This document shows positions 17,329 to 26,455 of a stretch of 64,000 nt of DNA, one piece after another. The stretch comes from Tropicimonas marinistellae (GTDB taxonomy: Bacteria > Pseudomonadota > Alphaproteobacteria > Rhodobacterales > Rhodobacteraceae). The notes beneath the pieces were generated by a model. That model was not told where the DNA came from and did no database searches. It saw only the letters and a program-made list of their open reading frames with translations. The stretch's first letter is position 1. Every line of letters starts with the position of its first letter. The translations under genes and the position numbers were made by a program. The DNA lies in the NCBI RefSeq assembly GCF_001509585.1, contig NZ_LNCI01000007.1, positions 186,001-250,000 on the forward strand, given 5' to 3'.

Positions 17329-18599
17329 CCCTGATAATCGTCTGTTCGGTCTGGCTCTTCATGGTCTTCGGTGGTGTGCCCATCGGGGTCGCGATGATCC
17401 TCGTCTCCGTCGGCTATTTCTATCACACCGGCATGGGCATGTCCTTCGCCGTCCAACGCATGGTCGACGGGCTCAACTCCTTCCCCATGCTTGCCGTGCC
17501 GCTCTTCCTGCTTGCCGCTGCGATCCTCAATTCCGCGGGCATCACCAACCACCTCTTCGGATTCGCCCGCGCCCTGGTCGGGCGTTTCACCGGTGGGCTG
17601 GGCCACGTGAACGTGCTCGCCTCGCTCTTTTTCTCCGGCATGTCCGGTTCGGCGGTCGCCGACGCAGGCGGACTGGGAAAGATGGAAATCAAAGCGATGC
17701 GCGATGCGGGTTATGACGACGAGTTCTCGGGCTCCGTAACCGCGGCCTCCTCGATGATCGGCCCGCTGGTGCCGCCCTCGATCACCATGGTGCTCTACGG
17801 CGTCATCTCCAACACTTCGATTGGAAAGCTGTTCCTTGGCGGCGTGGTCCCTGGCTTTCTCTGCGCTGGCGCGCTGATGGCAATGGTCTACGTGCTCGCC
17901 AAGCGGCGGAGCTATCCGAAGGACCCGGTGCATAGCACCAGCGAGGTCTGGCGTCTCTTCCTGAAATCCTTCCCCGCACTGCTGACCCCGATGGTCATCG
18001 TCGGCGGGATCTTCAGCGGGCTGTTCTCGCCCACGGAAGCCGCGGCCGTCACCGTGCTCTACGCGATCGTCATCGACCTCGTGTTCTATCGTGAACTGAC
18101 CCTGCGCCGCTTCTTGGATGCGATTTACGAAACCGCGGTCACCTCGGCGACCATTGGAACGATCATCGCCGGGGTTTCCGTGCTTGGCTTCGTTCTCGCC
18201 CGCGAGCAGGCGCCGCAACAGATCGCCAGCTTCTTCCTGGCCTTCGTCGACAGCCCCATCACGTTCCTGATCGCGGTCAATCTGATGATCTTCGTGCTGG
18301 GCGCCTTCATCGAGACCCTGGCGATCCTGCTGATCGTGGTGCCGATCCTCATTCCCTTGGCGCTCGGCTTCGGCATCGACCCGGTACATTTCGGTATCAT
18401 CGTGGTGCTGAACCTGATGATCTCGACCCTGACACCGCCCATGGGCATGGCGCTCTTCGTCGTCGCGCAGGTGGGCGAGATCGAATACCACAAGCTCGCC
18501 AAGGCCATCCTGCCCTGGCTGATCCCGCCGCTGATCGTTCTTGCTCTGGTCTGCGCCTTCCCGGTGCTCGCCACGGGTCTGCCCAACCTGATGCAGTGA
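17325..18599 (+). CDS. TRAP transporter large permease (DctM)
   Basis: This 424-residue protein has about 12 membrane segments and DctM motifs such as FSGMSGSAVADAGGLG and SSMIGPLVPPSITMV, and a second half-motif near LTPPMGMALF. It is the sodium-coupled translocating subunit. It overlaps dctQ by four bases and lies three bases before nanE, so transport and catabolism are co-transcribed. Confidence 0.92.
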   Translation: MTLIIVCSVWLFMVFGGVPIGVAMILVSVGYFYHTGMGMSFAVQRMVDGLNSFPMLAVPLFLLAAAILNSAGITNHLFGFARALVGRFTGGLGHVNVLASLFFSGMSGSAVADAGGLGKMEIKAMRDAGYDDEFSGSVTAASSMIGPLVPPSITMVLYGVISNTSIGKLFLGGVVPGFLCAGALMAMVYVLAKRRSYPKDPVHSTSEVWRLFLKSFPALLTPMVIVGGIFSGLFSPTEAAAVTVLYAIVIDLVFYRELTLRRFLDAIYETAVTSATIGTIIAGVSVLGFVLAREQAPQQIASFFLAFVDSPITFLIAVNLMIFVLGAFIETLAILLIVVPILIPLALGFGIDPVHFGIIVVLNLMISTLTPPMGMALFVVAQVGEIEYHKLAKAILPWLIPPLIVLALVCAFPVLATGLPNLMQ

Positions 18600-18602
18600 A
18601 CC

Positions 18603-19280
18603 ATGTCTGTTCTGAATGACCTCAAGGGCGGTTTCGTCGCGTCCTGCCAGCCAGTGACCGGCGGACCGATGGACCACACCGATATCATCGTCGCGATGGC
18701 CTGTGCCGCCGTCGATGGCGGCGCCAGCGGCCTGCGGGTCGAAGGCGTGGAGAATGTCCGGGCGGTGCGCGCCAAGGTTGCGGTGCCAATCATCGGCATC
18801 GTCAAGCGCGACCTGCCCGACGCGCCCGTTCGGATCACGCCCTATGTCGCGGATGCCAAAGCGCTGGTCGAGGCAGGGGCGGATATCGTCGCCTATGACG
18901 GCACTTCCCGACCGATACCGGATTCGCGCAAGGCCATCATCCGCGCAATCCTAAACGGGGGGCGCATCGCCATGGCCGATTGCTCGACGGAAACCGATGC
19001 GAAGACCGCTCTCGACGATGGCGCAACGATCATTGGGACAACGCTTTCGGGCTACACGACCGAGACCGAAACGGAGTCCGAAGCGCCGGATCTTGCGCTT
19101 GTCACGGCCTTCTCCCGCCTAAGCGGTTTCGTCATGGCCGAGGGGCGCTACAACGCGCCGGACCTCGCCCGGCAGGCGATCCTGGCGGGGGCGGATTGCG
19201 TCACCGTGGGCAGCGCGATCACCCGCATCGAGCACATCGCGGCATGGTTCAGCGCCGCCGTGAATTCCGGCGCGAGGTAA
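18603..19280 (+). CDS. nanE: N-acetylmannosamine-6-phosphate 2-epimerase
   Basis: This 225-residue TIM-barrel protein has NanE landmarks: SCQPV, GLRVEGVENVRAV, VPIIGIVKRDL, ADIVAYDGTSRPIP and a C-terminal GSAITRIEHIAAWF. It interconverts N-acetylmannosamine-6-P and N-acetylglucosamine-6-P. The start is three bases after dctM, and its TAA overlaps or abuts nanK. Confidence 0.92.
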   Translation: MSVLNDLKGGFVASCQPVTGGPMDHTDIIVAMACAAVDGGASGLRVEGVENVRAVRAKVAVPIIGIVKRDLPDAPVRITPYVADAKALVEAGADIVAYDGTSRPIPDSRKAIIRAILNGGRIAMADCSTETDAKTALDDGATIIGTTLSGYTTETETESEAPDLALVTAFSRLSGFVMAEGRYNAPDLARQAILAGADCVTVGSAITRIEHIAAWFSAAVNSGAR

Positions 19281-19285
19281 TGTGC

Positions 19286-20185
19286 ATGCCGGCGCGCGAC
19301 ACTCTCTCCGGCGTGGCGCTGGATCTGGGCGGGACCAAACTCGCAGCGGCACGGATCGTGCATGGCGAGATCGTCGCCCGTGTGCAGGTGCCCACGCGTG
19401 GGGACGCCTCTGCTGCCGAACAGGTCGCGGACATGCATGAAATCGCCCGCAAGGTCGGCCTGGAATCCTCCGACCGGGTGGGGCTCGCGGTGGCCGGACG
19501 GGTCGATGCGTCCGGCGTCTGGCGCGCGGTCAACACGGAGACGCTGAGCAACCTCGCCGATGTCAATCTGCGGCGATTGGCGTCGGACGTGTTCGAGCGC
19601 CCCGTGACCGTGCTCAACGACGCGCAGGCCGCAACGCTCTCGGAGTACTGTTTCGGGGCCGGTCACGGCAGCGATGCGATGGCCTATGTCACGGTTTCGA
19701 CCGGCGTTGGCGGCGGGTTGGTACTCGGCGGGACGTTGGTTCGGTCCGCGCACGGTCTAGCTGGACATGTCGGCTTTACGACGGCGCGTGCGGGCATGCA
19801 TCGTTGCGGAAGCGGGCGGAGAGGCACGGTCGAGAGCATTGCCGCCGGCCGCGCCATCACCGCCGAAGCGAACCGCCAGGGGCATCCAGTCCAAGACGCA
19901 CGGGCGGTATTCGAGGCGTGGCATGACGGCGCCGCCTGGGCCGAGGCGATCATCGACGGGTCGGCGGCGGCCGTGGCCGAGATGTGCGCCAACCTGACGG
20001 CCTGTCTTGGCATAGACCGGGTCGTACTCGGTGGGGGTATCGGCCTTGCAGACGGCTATGAGGAGCGCATCCGGTTCCACTTGGAGTCAGAACCTCCCCT
20101 GTTCCGGCCCGAACTCGTACTCGCGCAACTCGGGCAGGATGGCGTGCTGCTCGGGGCATTGGTGCAACCTGATGGAAATGACTGA
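19286..20185 (+). CDS. nanK: ROK-family N-acetylmannosamine kinase-like protein
   Basis: This 299-residue ROK protein has the phosphate motif VALDLGGTKLAAARI and a second STGVGGGLVLGG motif. The ROK zinc site is degraded: the family pattern C-x-C-x4-C reads Cys174-x-Ser176-x4-Thr181, so two of three cysteine ligands are missing. Sugar phosphorylation probably remains, as some ROK kinases lack zinc. I prefer the ATG at 19286 because GAGG lies eight bases upstream; an ATG at 19280 overlaps the nanE stop by one base and has poor spacing. Confidence 0.85.
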   Translation: MPARDTLSGVALDLGGTKLAAARIVHGEIVARVQVPTRGDASAAEQVADMHEIARKVGLESSDRVGLAVAGRVDASGVWRAVNTETLSNLADVNLRRLASDVFERPVTVLNDAQAATLSEYCFGAGHGSDAMAYVTVSTGVGGGLVLGGTLVRSAHGLAGHVGFTTARAGMHRCGSGRRGTVESIAAGRAITAEANRQGHPVQDARAVFEAWHDGAAWAEAIIDGSAAAVAEMCANLTACLGIDRVVLGGGIGLADGYEERIRFHLESEPPLFRPELVLAQLGQDGVLLGALVQPDGND

Positions 20186-20188
20186 CCG

Positions 20189-20977
20189 ATGAAAGTCCTT
20201 GTTCACAGCTCGGCGGAACTGGCCCAGCAGTCAGTTTGCGACGTTCTGACCGCTCGCATCCTCGCCCACCCTGCGTCGGTCATCGGGCTTGCGACTGGCG
20301 GCACGATGGAAGCGGTCTATGACAAGCTGATCCTCTCAATCACACGCAAGGCAGTTCCGGTGCGGGAGCTTCTGACGTTCAACCTCGATGAATACTGGGG
20401 CCTCGCGCCGAACCACCCGGCCTCCTATCGCAGCTACATGAATGCACGACTCTTCGACCCTGCGGGCATCCCGCGTGAACGGACCTTCCTTCCGGTCGCC
20501 GACGCAGTTGAACCGGACGCGGAATCGGAAGCCTATGAGCAGAGGATCCGCGAGGCGGGCGGCATTGATCTCCAGCTACTCGGCATCGGGCAGAACGGCC
20601 ATATCGGATTTAACGAACCGACATCGAGCCTTGCGTCCCGTACCCGGTTGAAGACCCTGACGGAGAGCACCCGCAAGGCCAACCGGCAATACTTCGGAGA
20701 CGACGAGGAAACGCCGAAATACGCCATCACCATGGGCATCGGAACAATTTTAGATGCGCGGGAATGCTTGTTGCTCGCGACCGGCGAGAGCAAGGCGGAG
20801 GCGGTCAGCCGGATGATTGAGGGGCCACTTGGCGCACATTGTCCTGCGTCGGCCCTGCAGCTCCATCCGAAGGCAACCGTCGTTCTTGATGCCGACGCCG
20901 CCTCGGAACTGAAGCTGCGCGAGTACTACCAACACGTCCATCCGGATGGCATCGACAGGCAGCCCACCCATGGCTGA
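20189..20977 (+). CDS. nagB: Glucosamine-6-phosphate deaminase
   Basis: This 262-residue enzyme has NagB motifs LATGGTMEAVYD, FNLDEYWGL and GIGQNGHIGFNEP, which hold the phosphate loop and catalytic Asp/His region. It turns glucosamine-6-P into fructose-6-P and ammonia, the last step of the sialate route. It lies three bases after nanK and overlaps nagA by eight bases. Confidence 0.93.
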   Translation: MKVLVHSSAELAQQSVCDVLTARILAHPASVIGLATGGTMEAVYDKLILSITRKAVPVRELLTFNLDEYWGLAPNHPASYRSYMNARLFDPAGIPRERTFLPVADAVEPDAESEAYEQRIREAGGIDLQLLGIGQNGHIGFNEPTSSLASRTRLKTLTESTRKANRQYFGDDEETPKYAITMGIGTILDARECLLLATGESKAEAVSRMIEGPLGAHCPASALQLHPKATVVLDADAASELKLREYYQHVHPDGIDRQPTHG

Positions 20978-22127
20978 GGGTCAGTCTTTCGCGGTACTTG
21001 CCCGAACACTCTATGACGGGATCACGGACCAGCCATCCCGGAACATCCTGATCCGCATGGCGGGGGGCAGGATCGAGAGCGTGCAGCCGGCGGTGGAGGT
21101 CTCTCGCCTCCCCGACAATTTGCTTGAAGTCGAGATCGTCACGCCTGGCTTCATCGACCTGCAGATTAACGGTGCCAACGACGTGCAGTTCAACCACGCG
21201 CCGAATGTGGATGGTCTGAAAGCGATTGCAGAGGGCGCGCGCGCCGGTGGGACCGCGCATTTCCTGCCCACCTTCACGACCGCGCCGGGGCGTGCATATC
21301 GGCAAGCGATCAACGCCGTTCACGCTGCAATCTCCGAAGGCGTTCCGGGCATTCTGGGGATTCATCTCGAAGGCCCGTTCTTCTCTCGCGAGCGCCCGGG
21401 GATCCACCCTGCGGAGCACATCCGCGCCCTCGACGACGAGGATGTTCGCATTCTCTGCGAGGCCGCAGAGGAACTGCCGATCCTGCTGACCCTGGCGCCC
21501 GAATGCCAGCAGCGCCAGCAGTTACGGCACCTGTCTGCGGCCGGTGTCGTCCTCTTTGCCGGACACAGCGCTGCAACGGCCGAGCAGATGGCCACCGCGC
21601 GCGCCGATGGCGTAGTCGGTGCAACGCATCTCTTCAATGCGATGTCTCAGACGATGGGCCGCGCGCCGGGAATCGTGGGCGAGGTTCTGGGATCGCGGCA
21701 AGGGTTCGCCGGGATCATCGCGGACGGGATCCATGTCCATCCGATGAACCTTGCGATTGCGGCACATTCCTTGCCGGATGGACTCTGCCTCGTGACGGAC
21801 GCCATGCGAACGCTGGCCGGCCGTCAGAGCGAGTTCGACCTCTACGGCAAACCTATCCGCCTCAGGGATGGGAAGCTGACCGGGCCGAGCGGCACCCTTG
21901 CCGGCGCGCATCTCGCAATGGACGAAGCGGTCCGGAACCTTCACGAACTCGCCCACCTGCCTTTCGGGCGCTGCGTGCGAATGGCCACGGCGAATCCGGC
22001 TTGCTGCCTGAAGCTCCGTGACGAGCTTGGTCAGGTTGCGCAAGGTTCGCGGGCCTCCCTTTCGCTGTTGAATGGCGACAGGAACGCAGTGGGGGTCGTG
22101 ATCGACGGAACGCCAATCCTTCAATGA
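20970..22127 (+). CDS. nagA: N-acetylglucosamine-6-phosphate deacetylase
   Basis: This 385-residue amidohydrolase has metal-site motifs HLEGPF, GHSAAT and THLFNAM, the substrate loop GIIADGIHV and the catalytic Asp in VTDAM. It removes acetate from GlcNAc-6-P to feed NagB. The ATG at 20970 lies within the nagB tail; the 20946 start adds eight residues without a better ribosome site. It is the last gene of the cluster. Confidence 0.93.
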   Translation: MAEGQSFAVLARTLYDGITDQPSRNILIRMAGGRIESVQPAVEVSRLPDNLLEVEIVTPGFIDLQINGANDVQFNHAPNVDGLKAIAEGARAGGTAHFLPTFTTAPGRAYRQAINAVHAAISEGVPGILGIHLEGPFFSRERPGIHPAEHIRALDDEDVRILCEAAEELPILLTLAPECQQRQQLRHLSAAGVVLFAGHSAATAEQMATARADGVVGATHLFNAMSQTMGRAPGIVGEVLGSRQGFAGIIADGIHVHPMNLAIAAHSLPDGLCLVTDAMRTLAGRQSEFDLYGKPIRLRDGKLTGPSGTLAGAHLAMDEAVRNLHELAHLPFGRCVRMATANPACCLKLRDELGQVAQGSRASLSLLNGDRNAVGVVIDGTPILQ

Positions 22128-22313
22128 GAAGTGTGCCGGACCTGTCTCGAACGAGGCAACAGGTTGCATAAATCCGCAAGCTGATCGTCCGCTGTGGAAG
22201 TGCCAGACGAGTGCAGAGCAGTTGCAGAGAAAGACCGCTGTCCGCGGAAGGTGTTGTAAACTCGCCCCGGATTATTGGTCGGCTCGATGAGGAGGAGGGT
22301 TCCTTCTGATACC

Positions 22314-22613
22314 TCACGCGTATGCCAGCCTCAGCTTGCACAGCCGCTCACGACCGTCCAGGTTCTTCAGGTCCGCAGCGACGCAGACCTTTTTGCGATT
22401 GAGCATAGGAAACAGCAGGCCGTCCGGCCCGACCTGCCGTTCCACGATGGCTCTTGACCGACATAGGTCGCCGCCACCGTGACGCTCGACTTTACTGACC
22501 TCCAGAAAAAGTCCCGCCATCCGCAAGGCGGCCATGGGGCCGGTACGGAACTGTGCAAAATCGCGAACACGGACCCCTTCGAGCGGTTTTCGGCCCCTCC
22601 TGCTCCATGCACT
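22314..22613 (-). pseudogene. CaiB/BaiF-type CoA-transferase fragment
   Basis: A minus-strand frame gives about 95 residues that look like the N-terminus of class III CoA-transferases: PLEGVRVRDFAQFRTGP, then MAALRMAGLFLEVSKVER, GGGDLC, and LFPMLNRKKVCVAADLKN. The family is about 400 residues long; this copy stops after LRLAYA, before the catalytic aspartate region. It is a truncated remnant. Confidence 0.65.
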
Positions 22614-22624
22614 CGTTGAGTGGA

Positions 22625-23464
22625 TCAGGTGTCGGCGACGCAAACCTGCTTCTGCGTGCCCAGCCCTTCGATACCCAGTTCCACGACGTCGCCGGCTTTC
22701 AGATAGCGCGGAGGCTTGAAGCCGAGGCCCACACCCGGCGGCGTGCCGGTGGAGATGACGTCACCCGGATGAAGCGTGAAGAACTGGCTCAGATAGCTGA
22801 CAAGGTGGGCCACACCATAGACCATCGTCGCTGTTGATCCGTCCTGAAGCCGCTCACCGTTCACCTCTAGCCACATCGACAGGTTTTGCGGATCGCCAAC
22901 CTCGTCCGGCGTCACCAGCCACGGGCCAATCTGTCCGAAATTGTCGCAGGACTTGCCCTTATCCCACTGTCCTTGTCTCTCAAGCTGATATTCGCGTTCG
23001 GAAACGTCATTGATCACGCAATAGCCGGCAACGTGTTTCAGCGCCTCTCCCTCGGTGACATATTTCGCCGCCTTGCCGATCACCACGCCAAGCTCGACCT
23101 CCCAGTCGGTCTTGACGCTACCACGCGGAATGATGATCGGATCGTCCGGGCCGCAGATGGACGACGTTGCCTTCATGAACAGGACCGGTTCCGGCGGTAC
23201 TTCCATGCCGCTTTCCTCGGCGTGGTCGGCATAGTTCAGTCCGATGCAGAGGAACTTTCCGGTTCCGCTCACACAGGCACCGAGCCGCGGATTTCCCTCG
23301 ACCATCGGCAGGCTCTCCACGTCGATCGTGAAAAGAACGTCGAGGTTCGTCAGCGTTTCACCGGCGATGTCCCCGACGATGCCGGACAGGTCGCGGATGC
23401 CGCCGCCGGAATCCAGGAGGCCGGGTTTCTCGGCCCCGCGCGGGCCGTAACGGAGGAGTTTCAT
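22625..23464 (-). CDS. Fumarylacetoacetate hydrolase family protein
   Basis: This 279-residue FAH-domain protein has metal-site motifs: CIGLNYADHAEESG, the EVELGVVIGK acidic pair and GYCVINDVSERE, ending in STGTPPGVGLGF. Together with the SDR upstream it resembles the 2,4-diketo-3-deoxy-L-fuconate hydrolase branch of oxidative L-fucose degradation. Other FAH proteins act on ureidoglycolate or homoprotocatechuate products, so the substrate is inferred. It lies 30 bases after the SDR in the same direction. Confidence 0.8.
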   Translation of the reverse strand: MKLLRYGPRGAEKPGLLDSGGGIRDLSGIVGDIAGETLTNLDVLFTIDVESLPMVEGNPRLGACVSGTGKFLCIGLNYADHAEESGMEVPPEPVLFMKATSSICGPDDPIIIPRGSVKTDWEVELGVVIGKAAKYVTEGEALKHVAGYCVINDVSEREYQLERQGQWDKGKSCDNFGQIGPWLVTPDEVGDPQNLSMWLEVNGERLQDGSTATMVYGVAHLVSYLSQFFTLHPGDVISTGTPPGVGLGFKPPRYLKAGDVVELGIEGLGTQKQVCVADT

Positions 23465-23494
23465 GATCTGGGTCTTCCTGTCGCTGTGCGTGTC

Positions 23495-24223
23495 TCAGAT
23501 GGTCCAGCCGCCGTCGATGACGTGGGTCTGACCGGTTGTGAAGGCTGCCTCGTCGGAGGCGAGGTAGCAGGCGAGTGCGGCGACCTCCGCGGCTTTGCCG
23601 ATCCGCTGCATCTTTTGGCGTGCATTGAACGCGATCCAGGCCTGCTCGTAATCTCCTGTTGCACGAAGCCGTTCATGCAGAGAAGGGCTGTCCACGGTGC
23701 CAGGACAAATCGCGTTGCAGCGAATACCCTTGGTAACGTAGTCGGCAGCAACCGATTTGGTCAGCCCGATCACGGCGGCCTTGGTCAGGCCATAGATGCA
23801 GCGGTTCTCGGCGCCGGTGATGGAGCTTACGACGGAGGACATGTTGATGATCACACCGCTGCCGCGGTCGAGCATGCCGGGCAAAACCGCCCTGATCGTG
23901 TCGAACATCGCCCGCACGTTCAGTGCGAAGGCAAAGTCCAGATCGGCCTCGGTAGCGTCGAGAACAGTACCGGCGTGAACCACGCCCGCGCAATTGAACA
24001 GCACGTCGACGGGGCCGGCCTCGGCAATGGCGGCCTTGACGGCGGCGGCGTCGGTCACGTCGAGCGCACGTACCTCCATCCCCTCGGCATCATCGAGCAG
24101 ACCCGGGTTGATATCCGTCGCAATGACACGTGCACCCTCGGCGGCCATACGCTCCACTGTGGCGCGCCCAATCCCCTGGCCCGCCGCCGTGGCGAAAACC
24201 GTCTTTCCTTCCATCCGTTTCAC
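23495..24223 (-). CDS. SDR oxidoreductase, 2-keto-3-deoxy-L-fuconate dehydrogenase-like
   Basis: This 242-residue SDR has TAAGQGIG, NCAG, catalytic serine in INMSSVVSS, YGLTKAA (Tyr and Lys) and the segment RCNAICPGTVDSPSL, which is typical of deoxy-sugar-acid dehydrogenases. It probably forms a pathway pair with the FAH gene. Upstream lies a broken UxaA-type dehydratase, so the original sugar-acid pathway may be incomplete here. Confidence 0.78.
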   Translation of the reverse strand: MKRMEGKTVFATAAGQGIGRATVERMAAEGARVIATDINPGLLDDAEGMEVRALDVTDAAAVKAAIAEAGPVDVLFNCAGVVHAGTVLDATEADLDFAFALNVRAMFDTIRAVLPGMLDRGSGVIINMSSVVSSITGAENRCIYGLTKAAVIGLTKSVAADYVTKGIRCNAICPGTVDSPSLHERLRATGDYEQAWIAFNARQKMQRIGKAAEVAALACYLASDEAAFTTGQTHVIDGGWTI

Positions 24224-24245
24224 GTCGCCATCCTCCCGATGTCGT

Positions 24246-24616
24246 TCAGGCCACCGGCAGGCAGGCCGGGCCTATTGGTTCAGATTTCTTGTAGGTCAGG
24301 ATGAACTCCTGATGCCCAAAGGCTTCGGAGTATGTCGCTCCTCCGCTGGCCGATGCAAGGATCTTGCCTGGTGCTCGTCGGCCATCTCCTGCAGCGACGC
24401 CATACCCTCGATAACCGCACCGGCAGACACGTCCATGTCGCCAGAGAGCGTACGGTGGGTGCCTTGGTCGGTGCAGATCTGGATATCCGCCGAGATAGCC
24501 GTGCCCACGACCGATCCGTGCCCGCTGATGAACAGCTACATGTCCGGCCCAGACGCAATCATCGCCACGACTGCGACGTTGCCCCCGACGTTCAGGAACC
24601 CAAAGCGCATCAACGG
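24246..24616 (-). pseudogene. UxaA-family (altronate dehydratase-like) C-terminal remnant
   Basis: From ATG 24610 the frame reads MRFGFLNVGGNVAVVAMIAS and reaches an in-frame TAG at 24536-24538. The same frame continues as FISGHGSVVGTAISADIQIC and GDMDVSAGAVIEG. Near 24370 the homology jumps to another frame: GKILASASGG, GHQEFILTYKK, PIGPACLPVA. This matches the C-terminal part of UxaA-type dehydratases and carries one nonsense change and one frameshift. Its 3' end is 22 bases from the SDR start. Confidence 0.65.
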
Positions 24617-24830
24617 ACAGTCGTGACAGCTCCGGTGCCTGCGCATAGTTGCCGATCACGATTATGACGACGGGCGCAGTCAGGGGTCTAAGTGGAAGCA
24701 AATTTCTATCGACCCTATGCCTTTGACGAGGATCAAGGCAAAATCAGACGTTGCGCGGCAAACTCGAAAGGCACGCCTTGATGGGTGATTACGATCTTGG
24801 CCCACGGGCTTGTGGCTTGAGGCGCGGAAT

Positions 24831-25739
24831 ATGTTCAAGCGACTTGTTCTTGCAGCAATTGCAACCGCGGGAATCCTGGCCCCGCAACTCGGTTACACTC
24901 AGGTGTCTATCGAAGAAAGGATCGCGCCTGGCCAGCCGCCGCTGGTGATAGCGCATCGCTATGCACGGCTCGACGGTGCGCCGGAGAATTCACTGGCGTG
25001 GCTTGAGGCCGCGCTCGACCGTGGCGTGGATATGGTGAAACTCGATGCTCAGCTTACAGGCGACGACCGGTACATACTGATGCACGACCCTACGCTGAAC
25101 CGTACGACCGATGTGGAACGCGTTTTTCTGAATGGCCCGCCGGGAGGTCCGACGCGAGAGAGTCGCGGCGGCAAAGACTATATCGGCGACTACACGCTTG
25201 GCGACTTGGGGCGCCTGCGGCTCACCGACGGCACAGTTGGTGCGGACAACGCCATTCCAACGCTGGACGAGGCACTTGACGCGGCTGACGGGAGGATACT
25301 GGTTCTTCTGGACCTGAAGCGGTACGAAGCGGAGTCCGTCGTGCCGCTGCTGCAGAGCCGCAATACCGGCAACCTGCTGCTCTTCGGCATGTACTACTAC
25401 GACGCAACGCTTCTGACGGACGTCGCGTCGGCGACCGGGATCGGGACCGTTATCTCCATGGGCCGCACGAAAGACTGCGCGGGCGATCTCAGCAAACTTG
25501 CCGGGGGGCAAGGGACGCAATTGGCGATGATTGTTGTCCCGGACCGGCAGATGACACCCGAATGCAGCGCCAAGGCAGCAGAGCTCTCCATCGGCGTTGC
25601 AGTTAGCGGCGTTCGCGACGGCAAGGATTCGGCATTGCGAAACGGCGATACGTCGGAATGGCTGGAAGCGATCGGCCCGGGCGCAGCAGCATACATGACC
25701 GGTCAGCCGGAACAGCTCATGGAATTGTTGGGCCGGTAG
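24831..25739 (+). CDS. Glycerophosphodiester phosphodiesterase-like exported protein
   Basis: This 302-residue protein has a signal peptide (MFKRLVLAAIATAGILAP) and a GDPD TIM-barrel: VIAHRYARLDGAPENS, then DAQLT and LMHDPTLNRTTD. Residues differ from the family: HRG is HRY (42-44) and the metal-binding Glu of the ExD pair is Lys70 (VKLD). His85 and Glu52 are kept. Activity on ordinary glycerophosphodiesters is therefore uncertain. It stands alone between two pseudogenes. The ATG at 24831 is preferred over 24810 because the signal peptide then begins at residue 1. Confidence 0.75.
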   Translation: MFKRLVLAAIATAGILAPQLGYTQVSIEERIAPGQPPLVIAHRYARLDGAPENSLAWLEAALDRGVDMVKLDAQLTGDDRYILMHDPTLNRTTDVERVFLNGPPGGPTRESRGGKDYIGDYTLGDLGRLRLTDGTVGADNAIPTLDEALDAADGRILVLLDLKRYEAESVVPLLQSRNTGNLLLFGMYYYDATLLTDVASATGIGTVISMGRTKDCAGDLSKLAGGQGTQLAMIVVPDRQMTPECSAKAAELSIGVAVSGVRDGKDSALRNGDTSEWLEAIGPGAAAYMTGQPEQLMELLGR

Positions 25740-25811
25740 CGACCGGTCAGAATCTTGCCCGATCCCGACCGGCTCAGGTGGGGGTGCTCCAACCTCCGCC
25801 ATGCGTTCCTT

Positions 25812-26126
25812 AAGCAAAACGGTTCCCGAGGGTGAGATCGGCGACTGCCTCTTTCAGGGCGGGAGTCTCGGCCCGCAGGTCCTTTGCCTCGGAACTGGTC
25901 GCCCGGCAGGCGGTATCGCCGGCCAGACGCTACCTCCCGGCCTTCTGCGGACCTTCGACCGGCGGTCGTGCGAACCGGTGGCTATCCCCACCCAATGGCA
26001 CAGCGCGGCGATACTCTCCGCACCCCGCAAACCTTCTTGCACGATGCGGACTTTCGCCTCTGGCGACGAATGTCTTCGACGCGCCGTTCTGCCCTGGGTT
26101 TTGTTTGTTCCGGATTTCGTTCTCAC
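25812..26126 (-). pseudogene. IS3-family OrfA transposase remnant
   Basis: The minus strand shows VRTKSGTNKTQGRTARRR, then SSPEAKVRIVQEGLRGAE and SIAALCHWVGIA, the helix-turn-helix of IS3 OrfA. The match continues in another frame as RLAGDTACRATSSEAKDLRA and LKEAVADLTLGN, then meets a stop. OrfB and terminal repeats are not seen. It is a frameshifted, truncated insertion-sequence relic. Confidence 0.7.
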
Positions 26127-26455
26127 CTGCACGCCTTGGCCGCTCAGGTGAGCCAGAAGACGTTCGTCATGCAAATCCCTTGATTATTCCCACAGGTGCA
26201 AAGACCGGAACGCCAGGCGGCGTCGGCTTTTGGAGCAACAAAAGCACAAATTCAGCAACAAAACTGGCCACTCAGATAACCCGCCGCGCTCGCGATTATC
26301 GGCAAGGCCAACGCTAGGTACCCGAACGGCGCGCGCGTCAGGGCCGCCTTGATTCGCACATCATCCGATGGCATCGTTGATGAAGAGCATTCAATTGGGC
26401 AATGCCGGTTGGCTTTGGTCACTAGCGGCAGCATTTCTTCCGGGGGGAGCTAGCG
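26127..26455. other. Intergenic region, no gene seen
   Basis: No frame here has a convincing ribosome site or family motif. It separates the IS3 relic from the DUF4236-like gene and probably holds that gene's promoter. Confidence 0.5.

Noticed and set aside
17223-18677. 484-codon minus-strand open frame
   Set aside because: It is antisense to the TRAP large permease and is very rich in His, Asp and Glu, the usual mirror image of a membrane protein gene.
22886-24304. 472-codon plus-strand open frame
   Set aside because: It is antisense to the FAH and SDR genes and shows no motif.
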